A stretch of DNA of 64,000 bases from Avispirillum sp959601495 (lineage in GTDB: Bacteria > Bacillota > Clostridia > Oscillospirales > CAG-272): the NCBI GenBank assembly GCA_959601495.1, contig CAUGPT010000006.1:14374-78373 (forward strand), given 5' to 3'. The position numbers were made by a program, and so were the translations under genes. Shown in pieces: positions 1 through 8,184 of this stretch (the stretch's first letter is position 1; each line of letters starts with the position of its first letter). The notes under the pieces were generated by a model. That model saw only the letters and a program-made list of their open reading frames with translations, did no database searches and was not told where the DNA came from.

Positions 1-35
1 CCGCTGACGGAGAAATCGTCGAAATATATCTTTAG
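1..35 (+). CDS. 3' end of an unidentified plus-strand gene
   Basis: An open frame enters from the left edge (codons begin at base 3) and ends at a TAG at 33-35. The visible C-terminus reads ADGEIVEIYL. It is followed four bases later by a strong hairpin with a T-run on this strand, as expected for a gene end. Too little is present to name the product. Confidence 0.5.
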   Translation, partial: ADGEIVEIYL

Positions 36-38
36 GCA

Positions 39-78
39 TGAAAATGCCGAGGCAGTGCTCCTCGGCATTTTCTTTTTT
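39..78. terminator. Bidirectional terminator between left-edge gene and asnA
   Basis: The arms AAAATGCCGAGG and CCTCGGCATTTT form a stem with a short loop, followed on the plus strand by a T-rich tract ending at about 78. The hairpin sits just past the stop of asnA (minus strand) and the stop of the left-edge plus-strand gene, so it can serve both converging genes. Confidence 0.8.
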
Positions 79-79
79 A

Positions 80-1093
80 TCAAAGCAATGCTATCCCGGC
101 TTCATCGCATATACGAAGTGTCTCACCGTCCCAAGCTCCGGACTGCACTTCGCCTATATGAGCACAGCCCATAAGCAGCATGCAGAGACGCGACTGACCT
201 ATACCGCCGCCGATGGTAAGAGGCAGCTTTCCGCTGAGCAGCGCCTTGTGGAAAGGCAGCTCCCTTCTCTCCTCGCAGCCCGCCTCGGCAAGCTGGCGCG
301 AAAGGCTTTCGGGGTCCACACGTATACCCATGGAAGATATTTCAAACGCGCGCTCTAAGAGCGGGTAATAAACGATGATATCGCCGTTCATCTCCCAGTC
401 GTCATAGTCGGGAGCTCTGCCGTCGTGCTTTTTGCCGCTTTTCAGCTTTTTGCCTATCTGCATAACGAAGATCGTTCCGTGTTTGCGGGCAAACTCCGTC
501 TCTCTCTGAGACGGAGTGAGATCCGGATACATATCCTCAAGCTCCTGCGTCGTTACAAAAGTAACGTCCCTGCAAAGCTCGGTACCGATACCCGGAAACT
601 CCCATTTCAGCTCATCGGATGTATTGCATATCGCGCTTACGATACGTCTGACGGTCTCCTTGAGGTATTCGATGTTTCGGTCCTCGGCGGTTATAACCTT
701 TTCCCAGTCCCATTGATCCACATATGCGGAGTGCAGGTTATCAAGATGCTCCTCATCGCGGCGGATAGCGTTCATGTCCGTATAAAGGCCCTTGCCCGGA
801 CGAAATTCGTATTTACCCAGTGCCCAGCGCTTCCACTTTGCAAGTGACTGCACCACCTGATACGTTTTATCACCCGCCGCGGGCACATCAAAGGACACAG
901 GACGCTCAACGCCGTTCAGATCATCGTTGAGTCCGCTTTCCTTACTGACGAAAAGGGGCGCCGAAACTCTTTTGAGATTGAGAGCTGCGCAGAGGTTTTT
1001 CTGAAAGCTCTGCTTTATAAGCTCTATCGCGCGCTGTGTTTCATAAACCGGAAGCTTTGTAACGTATCCTTCCGGTACATATACTTCTGACAT
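80..1093 (-). CDS. asnA: Aspartate--ammonia ligase (asparagine synthetase A)
   Basis: Makes asparagine from aspartate, ammonia and ATP in the cytoplasm. The 337-residue product matches the E. coli AsnA family along its length (about 330 residues): the VVQSLAKWKR block, the GLYTDMNAIRRDE and SAYVDQWDWEKV segments, RAPDYDDW, and the C-terminal SSMGIRVD and IGGGIGQSR motifs of the class II tRNA-synthetase-like fold. I chose the ATG at 1093 because GGAG lies 8 bases upstream; an in-frame ATG at 1114 has no ribosome site and would add seven atypical residues. It is monocistronic, with its own sigma-A promoter and a terminator on either side. Confidence 0.96.
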   Translation of the reverse strand: MSEVYVPEGYVTKLPVYETQRAIELIKQSFQKNLCAALNLKRVSAPLFVSKESGLNDDLNGVERPVSFDVPAAGDKTYQVVQSLAKWKRWALGKYEFRPGKGLYTDMNAIRRDEEHLDNLHSAYVDQWDWEKVITAEDRNIEYLKETVRRIVSAICNTSDELKWEFPGIGTELCRDVTFVTTQELEDMYPDLTPSQRETEFARKHGTIFVMQIGKKLKSGKKHDGRAPDYDDWEMNGDIIVYYPLLERAFEISSMGIRVDPESLSRQLAEAGCEERRELPFHKALLSGKLPLTIGGGIGQSRLCMLLMGCAHIGEVQSGAWDGETLRICDEAGIALL

Positions 1094-1125
1094 ATATCCA
1101 TCTCCAAAATTCAAATAACAGATAT

Positions 1126-1154
1126 ATGATACACCATGCGGCGTCCCTTGTCAA
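1126..1154 (-). promoter_or_regulatory. Sigma-A promoter of asnA
   Basis: On the minus strand TTGACA (1149-1154), a 17-base spacer and TATCAT (1126-1131) lie about 35 bases upstream of the asnA start. The -35 box directly follows the terminator of the upstream phage-type cassette, so asnA is insulated from it. Confidence 0.8.
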
Positions 1155-1187
1155 TACAAAAGCATCCCCGTTTTTCAGGGGATGCTT
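1155..1187 (-). terminator. Terminator of the phage capsid cassette
   Basis: AAGCATCCCC and GGGGATGCTT form a ten-base-pair stem with an eight-base loop, followed on the minus strand by TTTTGTATT. It lies just beyond the last gene of the cassette. Confidence 0.85.
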
Positions 1188-1193
1188 CGATAA

Positions 1194-1964
1194 TTACTTT
1201 GACAGAGAAATGAGAAGCTTTGCGTAATCGCAAAACCTGTCCCAGTCGTCCTTGGAGAGATTTCTGTAATTGCTCTCGAGCATTTTGCCCTCTGTCAGAT
1301 AGTTTTTGAGCATGGAATTGTACTTCTCAAAATCGGCGTCGTCAAGCTCGGACATAAGCTTTATTCGATCGCTCTCGGCTTTTCCCTCGTCAGTGTATCT
1401 GCCCCATGCCGCTTCGTACAGCTCGGGAATGATCCGCGCCGTTTTTTCTATAGTATTGCCGAACGCCTGCTGACCCGCCGACTGCGCATATGAGTTTCCC
1501 ATACCGCCGGTAAGTGCGGCAGCCTTGCCCATGGCGTCCCGCATGGCGAGCCGCGCCTCGTCGGTATAGGAATCGCGGTACGCTCTGTAAACGGGATCGT
1601 TTTCGGCATCGTACGAAAACTTTCTGTTTGAAAGCTCGCCGAGCCGCTTTTCTATCTCACTTGCGTATTTGGCGCCGCCGTATTCGGGTCTTGCGCTTTT
1701 CCACGCTTCAAGCTCTGCAGCCGCCTTATTTGCGGCAGAGCTGTCGCGCGCGGCACGCGACGCAGGAGAGCCGCCCGATTTTATAAGAGAGGCAAGAATA
1801 TCGCTGCCGCCCGCAGCCGTTGAACTGCCGCCGGCAGACGATCCCCCGCCCGCGCCGGAGGATGAATCCGTTTTCTTTTTCTTTTTGGTGTTATCAAAGT
1901 TTTTCGCCTTGCCTCTGTATTTTTCCCATGCAGGCGCATAGTCACTTGTTACATTGTGAAGCAT
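1194..1964 (-). CDS. Putative phage virion-associated protein, last gene of capsid cassette
   Basis: 256 residues. After a short N-terminus come a lysine run, a Gly/Ser/Ala-rich low-complexity linker (about residues 30-75) and a helical, charged C-terminal half that contains YDAENDPVYRAYRDSY and an AMRDAMGKAAALTGGMGNSYAQ segment. I recognise that second half from proteins next to N4-gp56-type capsid genes in gut clostridia; it may be an ejection or inner virion protein. That assignment rests on memory of the family. The ATG at 1964 has GGAG nine bases upstream. A GTG at 1970 is in frame but only three bases from the ribosome site. The upstream 58-codon gene ends two bases before this ATG. Confidence 0.6.
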   Translation of the reverse strand: MLHNVTSDYAPAWEKYRGKAKNFDNTKKKKKTDSSSGAGGGSSAGGSSTAAGGSDILASLIKSGGSPASRAARDSSAANKAAAELEAWKSARPEYGGAKYASEIEKRLGELSNRKFSYDAENDPVYRAYRDSYTDEARLAMRDAMGKAAALTGGMGNSYAQSAGQQAFGNTIEKTARIIPELYEAAWGRYTDEGKAESDRIKLMSELDDADFEKYNSMLKNYLTEGKMLESNYRNLSKDDWDRFCDYAKLLISLSK

Positions 1965-1966
1965 TG

Positions 1967-2143
1967 TCACTCGCTCCTTTCATTCAGAATTCGGCGAAGC
2001 TCGCTGCCGAGATTTTCGTAACCGAGATTTTCAAGCACGATGCTTACCTCCTCGCTGAAAACATACAGCCACGAGGTCAGCGCCTTTATGCTCTCCTCCG
2101 CGCTGCCCGAAGGTGTCGGCGGAGTTCTGTGCGTGATCTTCAT
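1967..2143 (-). CDS. Small protein (58 aa) in phage capsid cassette
   Basis: Starts MKITHRTPPTPSGSAEESIK and ends LRRILNERSE. AGGA lies seven bases before the ATG at 2143, and the stop almost abuts the start of the next gene, which suggests translational coupling. The protein is acidic with an amphipathic helix (ALTSWLYVFSEEVSIVLENLG). Small proteins of this kind often sit between neck and ejection genes of podovirus-like phages, but I do not recognise the family. It is supported by its position, ribosome site and tight packing within the operon. Confidence 0.6.
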   Translation of the reverse strand: MKITHRTPPTPSGSAEESIKALTSWLYVFSEEVSIVLENLGYENLGSELRRILNERSE

Positions 2144-2202
2144 ATTTTTATCCTTTCACAAATTGCATCACTGTTGCGGCGCGGCAGAAAACGTCCCTCT
2201 GC

Positions 2203-3969
2203 CTATATGCCCTTCGGAGACACTGTACTTGCGTCGGAGTATTCATATGTAATGCCGTGCAGTGTGCAGCTGCCACGCCCTTGTACTCTGAGCCTGAATG
2301 AAGCACATCTGCTCGGGCGCAACGAAACCGTCACCGATCCGTCGCCCGAACCGCCGTGTGCCGAGACCGTCCTGTGTTTTTCGCCATCGCACGAAAGCCG
2401 GGCGCAGAATGTACAGTCGCTGCCCGGCGACAGCCGCAGATATATTCGTGAAATGTACTTGTGCTCCGGCGTCTCGCGCAGAATATCTCCCGTTTCAAAG
2501 CTCCATTCCACGCCGCCCGTCTCCCGGCTTCCGACCGAAGTGTCTCCGCCGATGCCGTACACCTTGCATGTGCTGCCGCTGCGGCAAAGCATATAAAGTC
2601 CGTTTCCTCTGCGGCAGAATGCCTCAATACCGGGATCGTTCTCAACGTGCCAAAGCTTTCTCTCAGTGTCGTAGACGTACAGCTGCCGGCATCCCGAGGA
2701 GTCTGCCATGGAGACATAATATCGCTTGCCGAGACTGCCCGCTATTGCTTTGGAAAAGTTTCCGTCGCCGAGGCAGGCATCCACGATCTCCGGCACGCTG
2801 CCGTCGTATCTCACGATACCGTCCGCCGACTTGTAGTACAGGCAGTCGCCGACAGCGGCAATACTCCCGCCGCTTCCCTTTTCGACGCCGAGCTGCTGCG
2901 TCTCCACAGCCGTAAACTCCGCGGGATAGTCGCCGTAGATCTTGATAACCGCATTTTCCTTGAAAAATACGGGATAGCCGTTGAGACATGCAGCACCCGT
3001 AAACGCGCCGGGGGTGTTTACGCTGAGCGTCCACGAATCGATCGATGTACCCTCGAATTTGTGCCAGTTTTTGGCATCCCCCAGAGCGCAGGCGTATATC
3101 TCGTTTACTGCCGCACCGCCTACCATACCGTAGCGGCAGCCCCAGAGCCTGTTTTTGGCTGCTACCACATAGTCCATATCGGGCACACTGCGATCTATCA
3201 CAAACGAGCCGGTCGACTGCGTCAGATTTTCCGGGCAGGATATTACTATACTGCGACGGTTCGCCGGAATATGCTTTATGTTGTAGTACCCGTTCAGCGT
3301 ATCCTTTGAAAGGCCGGATATCTCTATCGTGTCCCCTTCTGAAATTGCGGTCGTATACCCGAGCTTATCATAGTAATCTCCTTTTGCGCCGTTCTTCAGC
3401 TTATAAATATTGCAGCTGACAGCGGCAAACGCGCCTGAAGTATTAATTGTACCGTCAAGATCGCTTTTCTCAATGACCAGCTCGTAGAAAAAGTTATCGT
3501 TTACGCCCAGCGGCACGACTCTTTTATATCCCAGCTCCTGTTTATCCGTAAGTGTTACAAGATTTACCACCTTTTTATCGGGAAAGAAATACAAGCGCGT
3601 GCCTGATGCGACCATCTGCTTTTTTCCCTGAGTGAGAAAGCTTGCGGTATGCATGGCAATATGACCCGAAAATCCGTCTCCGTCGTCATAATAAGCCTTA
3701 AGATCATTCTGCGTGTCAAGAATGAAGGCGTCGCATACGATATCCGATCCGACTTTAACATCAAGAGAGGTCATGCCGAATATATCGGTTTCGCTGAAAT
3801 TGACCTCAGTGCGCTTTGCTCTTGTAGAAAGCGCCGGATATACCGATAAGTCCATATTATAAAGCTCCGAAAAGCTGTCTTCCGCCGCAGATCCCCTTCT
3901 GTCAAGTCCGCCGAAACGACTGACAGACTTTCTGCGTACTGATTCCTTATTTATCAGAGGAAGTTTCAT
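2203..3969 (-). CDS. Phage neck/DNA-stabilisation (propeller-like) structural protein
   Basis: 588 residues, beta-rich throughout. The N-terminus has an FGGLDRR segment and an LYNMDLSVYPALSTR segment of the kind found in packaged-DNA-stabilisation or tail-tubular proteins of podoviruses (P22 gp10-like). The middle has YVVAAKNRLWGC, GYPVFFKENAVIKIYG and CLYYKSADGIVRYDG, repeated strands like those of a beta-propeller. The role is inferred from this pattern and from its place after the connector gene. A strong AGGAGG lies seven bases before the ATG. No stop or frameshift interrupts it. Confidence 0.6.
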   Translation of the reverse strand: MKLPLINKESVRRKSVSRFGGLDRRGSAAEDSFSELYNMDLSVYPALSTRAKRTEVNFSETDIFGMTSLDVKVGSDIVCDAFILDTQNDLKAYYDDGDGFSGHIAMHTASFLTQGKKQMVASGTRLYFFPDKKVVNLVTLTDKQELGYKRVVPLGVNDNFFYELVIEKSDLDGTINTSGAFAAVSCNIYKLKNGAKGDYYDKLGYTTAISEGDTIEISGLSKDTLNGYYNIKHIPANRRSIVISCPENLTQSTGSFVIDRSVPDMDYVVAAKNRLWGCRYGMVGGAAVNEIYACALGDAKNWHKFEGTSIDSWTLSVNTPGAFTGAACLNGYPVFFKENAVIKIYGDYPAEFTAVETQQLGVEKGSGGSIAAVGDCLYYKSADGIVRYDGSVPEIVDACLGDGNFSKAIAGSLGKRYYVSMADSSGCRQLYVYDTERKLWHVENDPGIEAFCRRGNGLYMLCRSGSTCKVYGIGGDTSVGSRETGGVEWSFETGDILRETPEHKYISRIYLRLSPGSDCTFCARLSCDGEKHRTVSAHGGSGDGSVTVSLRPSRCASFRLRVQGRGSCTLHGITYEYSDASTVSPKGI

Positions 3970-3982
3970 GTCCCACCTCCTC

Positions 3983-4342
3983 TTACAGCGTAACCGTCGC
4001 CGTCCCGTGCGGCATAAAGGAACGGTTCACGCTGTCTGCATAAGTCGAATACGCGGCGGCAAACGCGGGCGCGGAATTGTTATACTGCTCGGTGTCGTGC
4101 ATCATCAGATCGTATTTCATCTGCATATACAGGATATACACCTCCGACTGCGGGTCCGGCACAGAAAGCTCGGCATCTCCGTCCGAGTGCACATCGGTTC
4201 CGCGGCGGCAGCCTGCATGGGTCGCGGCGATCTCACGATCCACCGTGTCCTCAATTTCCGAAAGCCAAATGAGCAGCTTGTCTCGGGGAATACTGTCGCC
4301 TATGCTCTCCGCCGCGCGTGTAAGCGCTTCGTTAACTGTCAT
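3983..4342 (-). CDS. Phage head-tail connector-like protein
   Basis: 119 residues, starting MTVNEALTRAAESIGDSIPRD. The mostly alpha-helical layout with KLLIWLSEIEDTVDREIAATH and then SEVYILYMQMKYDLMMHDTEQYNN fits the small head-tail connector (adaptor) proteins that follow capsid genes in Firmicutes phages; these form a ring below the portal. It lies directly upstream of the neck gene (13 bases) and has AAAGGAGG before its ATG. Family assignment is by sequence pattern and gene order. Confidence 0.6.
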   Translation of the reverse strand: MTVNEALTRAAESIGDSIPRDKLLIWLSEIEDTVDREIAATHAGCRRGTDVHSDGDAELSVPDPQSEVYILYMQMKYDLMMHDTEQYNNSAPAFAAAYSTYADSVNRSFMPHGTATVTL

Positions 4343-4368
4343 ATTTTATCCTCCTTTATAATAGGAAT

Positions 4369-4399
4369 GCGGGAGCCGCAAATAATGTGCGGCTCCCGC
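4369..4399. terminator. GC-rich hairpin downstream of the capsid genes
   Basis: GCGGGAGCCGCA (4369-4380) and TGCGGCTCCCGC (4388-4399) pair perfectly over 12 bases. There is no U-tract on either side. It lies between the small capsid-associated gene and the connector gene, so it may be a partial terminator or RNA-stabilising 3' end that raises capsid over neck expression. Confidence 0.55.
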
Positions 4400-4408
4400 A
4401 AGACAAAC

Positions 4409-4639
4409 TCAGCCGCCCGTGGCAAACGCTGCTATATACGCCTCCGCCGCGGCGTCCTGCCGCTGTGAGTTTTCAACTGCCTCCGCAAAACGCAGGGGCA
4501 CCTCTACATTTTTTCCGGTCTGTATGAGCATATTTTCCCCGTTGACCGCAACATACCGTTCTGTGTCGTCCTTATTTGTTCTGGGGATAAATACGATCTT
4601 TGTTTCTGCCGCGGGTGCGGCGCTTTTTACATTTGCCAT
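4409..4639 (-). CDS. Small capsid-associated phage protein
   Basis: 76 residues. An Ala-rich start is followed by KIVFIPRTNKDDTERYVAVNGE and then a short helical tail. Small basic-to-neutral proteins of this form, with a YVAVNG-like strand pair, commonly follow N4-gp56-family capsid genes. The function is unknown; a capsid decoration or completion role is a guess. It sits 34 bases after the capsid gene with only a moderately spaced ribosome site (AAAGGA, 12 bases). Confidence 0.6.
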   Translation of the reverse strand: MANVKSAAPAAETKIVFIPRTNKDDTERYVAVNGENMLIQTGKNVEVPLRFAEAVENSQRQDAAAEAYIAAFATGG

Positions 4640-4673
4640 TTTATTTCAGATTCCTTTCCGGGCAGCCGTGCCC

Positions 4674-6032
4674 TCAGTTTTCGTTAAGTATTGTGGGGGA
4701 GAATGAAGAGCAGGACTCTACTCTCAGCATATATTCCTCAACAAGGCGCTTTGCGACCTTTGTGGCTTTCCAGCCGACGGAGGAACGCTGATTGAGCGGG
4801 TCATTGCCGTAGCCCTTCTGCTTGACGATATGCTCGATCCCGCCTCCGCCGATGTCGGTGGAGCCGAACGCGTTTGCGCCGAGGAACAGCGTTGCGAAAA
4901 CGGCTGTGCCGAACTTACCGCCCTCATCGGGGTAGATCATGTCTCCCGTTGCAAAGGTAACACCGAGAGTGGTGTCCAGATACAGGTATTTATGCTGAAC
5001 ATCAACACCTACGACCTTTGCTCTTACGGACTTTTTGTTGGTAGAATCCCAGTAACGGATATACTTACCGTAGATATCGGTAGTTATCTGTTCACTGATG
5101 TCCACTCTGTATGCGGTCGTATTGCCGCAGGGCAAAGATGACGTATCATTCGCACTGCCCGAATATGCCGATACCGTGAGCTTTCTGAAGCCTTTGCAAA
5201 GCTCGGAGCCGACATAATACTTCGCCTCGGTGGTCTGAACAAAGCGAACACCGCCAAGAGTGCCGATCTCACCGCGCATAATGCTCCTCGGATCGGCGTA
5301 CTTCTGTATGTCTATCCACTGTCCCTTTGCGTCCTGCATAAGGTCATACGCGACATAGGGATGGATAATGGCAACATAGCTGCCGTCGATGGTAGGCGCA
5401 TTCATTGCCTTAAGCTGAGCCGCAGCCTTGAACACGTCCTTTACTCTGAGTTTCGCGTCCTCTGTAAGATCGGCTCTGCTTGTGACCGTAACTTCCGTAC
5501 CGTCCGCCTTTACAATGGGGCAGTAGTTGACGTTCGTACCGCCGATTATCTGGTTTCTGACGATGGTATCAAGAGTTCTGCCCGCCTGGTCAGCCAGCTG
5601 CTTTGTAGCTTCAACGACCATGGGATCAATGCTTGTCATTTCAAGCATATCGCTGAGCTCAACGTAATCGCCGTACTGGTCGACGGTGGCGGTCACGGGG
5701 ACTACGGTCAGGCGTGAGCCGTTCGGAGTTACACCCTCGGTAATGGGCTTCAGCGCCTTGGGAAGCGCGTTAAACTTGCGGAATTCAATAGTTTTACCGC
5801 CGTTTCTCGGGATAGGACGCTTCTGCGCAAACTGGTCGTGCACAAGTGCGGGACCGGCAAGCTCGATAAGAGTCTTGTCATAAAAGGTCTTCATCTCGGC
5901 AGCAAGTCCCTTGGTATTCTCCCCTGTACCGTTGTATGGCATAGCAAGCTTTGTGTTTGCATCGATATAGCTATCTGTAGTATGTACACTGCTGCCCGCG
6001 CCGAAAAGCTGAATGTTGATAATACCGCTCAT
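4674..6032 (-). CDS. Major capsid protein, N4-gp56 family
   Basis: 452 residues from the ATG at 6032 (MSGIINIQLFGAGSS). The N-terminal IQLFG segment, FYDKTLIELAGPALVHDQFAQ, TIEFRKFNALPKA, a long helix with DTIVRNQIIGGTN and the late AIIHPYVAYDLMQD and FGSTDIGGGGIEHIVKQ blocks fit the N4-gp56 family of HK97-fold capsid proteins. The open frame extends 29 codons further upstream, but that part includes the intergenic hairpins and lacks a ribosome site. The INIQLFG start resembles the Prp protease site of ribosomal protein L27, and a Prp-like protease is encoded at 22.5 kb. The gene is intact. Confidence 0.85.
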   Translation of the reverse strand: MSGIINIQLFGAGSSVHTTDSYIDANTKLAMPYNGTGENTKGLAAEMKTFYDKTLIELAGPALVHDQFAQKRPIPRNGGKTIEFRKFNALPKALKPITEGVTPNGSRLTVVPVTATVDQYGDYVELSDMLEMTSIDPMVVEATKQLADQAGRTLDTIVRNQIIGGTNVNYCPIVKADGTEVTVTSRADLTEDAKLRVKDVFKAAAQLKAMNAPTIDGSYVAIIHPYVAYDLMQDAKGQWIDIQKYADPRSIMRGEIGTLGGVRFVQTTEAKYYVGSELCKGFRKLTVSAYSGSANDTSSLPCGNTTAYRVDISEQITTDIYGKYIRYWDSTNKKSVRAKVVGVDVQHKYLYLDTTLGVTFATGDMIYPDEGGKFGTAVFATLFLGANAFGSTDIGGGGIEHIVKQKGYGNDPLNQRSSVGWKATKVAKRLVEEYMLRVESCSSFSPTILNEN

Positions 6033-6060
6033 AGTTTTGACATTTCCTTTCATAATGCTT

Positions 6061-6119
6061 TTCACACATATCGGTGTGAATTCTTCTTTCATGCGGGCTC
6101 GGTCAGGCCGAGCCCGCAT
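6061..6119. repeat. Two inverted repeats between scaffold and capsid genes
   Basis: TTCACAC (6061-6067) pairs with GTGTGAA (6074-6080). Next to it ATGCGGGCTCGG (6091-6102) pairs perfectly with CCGAGCCCGCAT (6108-6119). The second stem starts five bases beyond the scaffold stop. There is no U-tract, so it may protect the scaffold 3' end or set the ratio of scaffold to capsid message. Confidence 0.6.
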
Positions 6120-6125
6120 GAATGC

Positions 6126-6914
6126 TTAAAATTTGACCTTTGCTCCGCTCTCGACCCGCCTGAGTATATCCCTGATACCCTTGCCGGTAAGAGCGTCAAC
6201 GGAAAGCTTTGTTTCGCACGGTGCCTGTCCCGCTGCCCCGTTTTCTTCGGGACGCTCACCGAGCGAGCGCAGCTTTGCCATTGCGGACGCTTCTGCGCTG
6301 CGGCTTATAAGCTCCGATGCGCACCGCATTATCTCTCTGAAGTGCACGGCGCGCCACGCCTCCTCAATCGAAAAGCCCGCGTGAACAAGAGAGGTAAATC
6401 TCCTGTCGGAAAGCTCACGTCCGAGATCAAAGCCGTCGATCTTTTCCGCAAGCTCATTTGCCTCTGACATAAGCTTTTCATATACAGCGTCTGCCTGTCT
6501 CTCGCTCAGCTGTTCTTCAATACTGCGCCTGAGACTTTTAAGACGCAGATCTTCCAGCGCGCCCCAAGGGTCGTCCTTTTCATATCCGAGAGCTTCAAGC
6601 AATTCTGCAAGCGCTTCTGCGCCCGCGCTGCCGCCGTCGTCATTCGCTGCTGTCTGCGCCCTGACATCTCTTCTTTCGGTATCAGACCCGTCCGCGGCAC
6701 CGGAAACTTCAGCCGAACTTTCCCCTTCGGGTTCAAGCTCCGCGGCGGAATTCGGCTGTGCACTGCCGCTCTCCTCCGTGCTGTCAAAGCTGTTTTGCGT
6801 GCCTTCGCCGACCGAGGCTATCCCGGCGCCGTCGGAGTTTGAAGTTCCGCCCGTACTGCCTGTACCCGAGGCGCCTTCTCCGAAAAGCCCAAGATCCAAA
6901 ATAAGCCTACACAT
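6126..6914 (-). CDS. Phage capsid scaffold-like protein, first gene of capsid cassette
   Basis: 262 residues from the ATG at 6914, which has AAAGGAGA five bases upstream. The start MCRLILDLGLFGEGASG is followed by a Gly/Ser/Asp/Glu-rich acidic low-complexity region (about 15-105) and a charged, helical C-terminal half that ends in a basic SGAKVKF tail. That is the usual make-up of scaffold proteins, whose basic C-terminus binds capsid protein, and it lies directly upstream of the capsid gene. The LDLGLFGE start parallels the LFG motif at the capsid N-terminus and could be cleaved by the Prp-like protease. Sequence identity in scaffolds is low, so the call rests on composition and order. Confidence 0.65.
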   Translation of the reverse strand: MCRLILDLGLFGEGASGTGSTGGTSNSDGAGIASVGEGTQNSFDSTEESGSAQPNSAAELEPEGESSAEVSGAADGSDTERRDVRAQTAANDDGGSAGAEALAELLEALGYEKDDPWGALEDLRLKSLRRSIEEQLSERQADAVYEKLMSEANELAEKIDGFDLGRELSDRRFTSLVHAGFSIEEAWRAVHFREIMRCASELISRSAEASAMAKLRSLGERPEENGAAGQAPCETKLSVDALTGKGIRDILRRVESGAKVKF

Positions 6915-7030
6915 AAAAGATCTCCTTTGCAAATCTATTTTTATGACCTCATGAAGTCTGACTGCATTATAGAGCACCGTGTACTGTGTTTCTCCCCGCT
7001 GCATACTCAGAGTTGCGCATCTGCAACATC

Positions 7031-7080
7031 AAAGAAAAAACGCCTTGCGGCGCACTTACTTTAAAAGTGCGCCGCAAGGC
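7031..7080 (-). terminator. Terminator of the C39-like lipoprotein gene
   Basis: GCCTTGCGGCGCACTT (7042-7057) pairs perfectly with AAGTGCGCCGCAAGGC (7065-7080). On the minus strand the stem is followed by GTTTTTTCTTTG. It also separates this gene from the phage cassette. The stretch 6915-7030 holds the cassette leader: a TATAAT is visible on the minus strand (about 6969-6974) but no good -35 box. Confidence 0.9.
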
Positions 7081-7099
7081 AAACATTTCATTTATATAA

Positions 7100-8050
7100 T
7101 TACAGTATATTGTCCGTGCTGTCCGCACCTGTCGGAACTTCGGGAACGTTTCTCGGTTCAATGACTAAAGCCTGACCGTATACAAGCTTTCTGCTGTCCG
7201 CAACGTCAGTTTTCTGATATTCGGTGATTCCGTACTTAAGAGGATCGCAGAAAAGATATGTATTGGCGGTGTATCCGATAAGAACAAGGCAGTGCGAATG
7301 CGCACGCCAGATGATCTCTTTGTCCCCGTCGGTAAATGTTGCGAACACGGACGGATCGCAGTCCATATTAGTAGTTCCCCACAGTATCACCGGGATACCG
7401 CTGTCAATATAATCTTCCAATACATTCGATTCGGCACCGCTTATATCCGTAGCTACATATGTATTGTCACCGATATCGTCAAAATAATCGCGTGCGGTTC
7501 GAGTGATACACGGAGCGTAGCATCCCATACCGCCGCCGGAAATACCGGGGTCTCCTACGTAGGAATAGAAAGGATTGACCGCGCCGTACTCACCCTTTAT
7601 AAGATATTCATCACTGAACTCCACAGCGTTTACGTCGTAACCGAGATAGTTCAGCACTATGGCAAGCGAAACTACTTCGCAGCCGTTCGGCAGAGACGGC
7701 AGCTGGAGAATGTTCTCCACATCAAGCTCCACCCTGAAGTCCTGATCCGGCAGCTTCGCGATCGAGCGCACCTCACGTTCTCCGCATATAAAGCAGTAAT
7801 GCAGCTCGCGCCCCTCATTATTGACTGTAGGCCAAGTGCTTATGATCCAGTCATCCCATGAATGCTCACAGACGCCGTCCTCACTCTCGGTTTTTACCAT
7901 AGTAACACCGCTCTCGTCTTCCGGCCCGGTATATTCAGTATCGGCCGCCGTCACAGGCGCAATATTGGCGCCGCCCCTGTCAACGGCATAGCAGCACCCG
8001 CTGAGAAGCACTGAGATCAAAAACAGTGCAGCTGTAAGCTTTAGTTTCAA
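7100..8050 (-). CDS. Lipoprotein with C39-like peptidase domain
   Basis: 316 residues. A lipoprotein signal (lipobox LLSGC, cysteine 19) predicts anchoring outside the membrane. After a Ser/Thr/Asp-rich linker and a CxxC-bearing stretch (HYCFICGE), residues from about 115 form a papain-like C39_2 domain: LPNGCEVVSLAIVLNYLG carries the putative catalytic Cys, AHSHCLVLIGY the His, and FCDPL the Asp. Likely a cell-surface cysteine peptidase of unknown substrate. The start is a TTG at 8050 with GGAG eight bases upstream. It is monocistronic with its own terminator. A link to the neighbouring phage cassette is not supported. Confidence 0.8.
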   Translation of the reverse strand: MKLKLTAALFLISVLLSGCCYAVDRGGANIAPVTAADTEYTGPEDESGVTMVKTESEDGVCEHSWDDWIISTWPTVNNEGRELHYCFICGEREVRSIAKLPDQDFRVELDVENILQLPSLPNGCEVVSLAIVLNYLGYDVNAVEFSDEYLIKGEYGAVNPFYSYVGDPGISGGGMGCYAPCITRTARDYFDDIGDNTYVATDISGAESNVLEDYIDSGIPVILWGTTNMDCDPSVFATFTDGDKEIIWRAHSHCLVLIGYTANTYLFCDPLKYGITEYQKTDVADSRKLVYGQALVIEPRNVPEVPTGADSTDNIL

Positions 8051-8138
8051 TTGTTTTTCTCCGCTGAAAAATTTATATTACAATTATAACCCATAATTTG
8101 ACTGTTTGCAACACCGATTTACATCAATCGTATAACAG

Positions 8139-8169
8139 AAAAAGCCGCTTTTTATAAAAGCGGCTTTTT
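8139..8169 (-). terminator. Terminator of the solute-binding lipoprotein gene
   Basis: AAAAAGCCGCTTTT and AAAAGCGGCTTTTT form a 14-base-pair stem with a three-base loop and flanking A and T runs, 15 bases beyond the stop. Confidence 0.9.
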
Positions 8170-8184
8170 AAGCTGTTAAAATTC

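Noticed and set aside
7100..8050. C39-like lipoprotein as a phage lysin or bacteriocin processor
   Set aside because: It has a lipoprotein signal, its own terminator and no ABC-transporter or bacteriocin gene nearby, so a phage or bacteriocin link is not supported.
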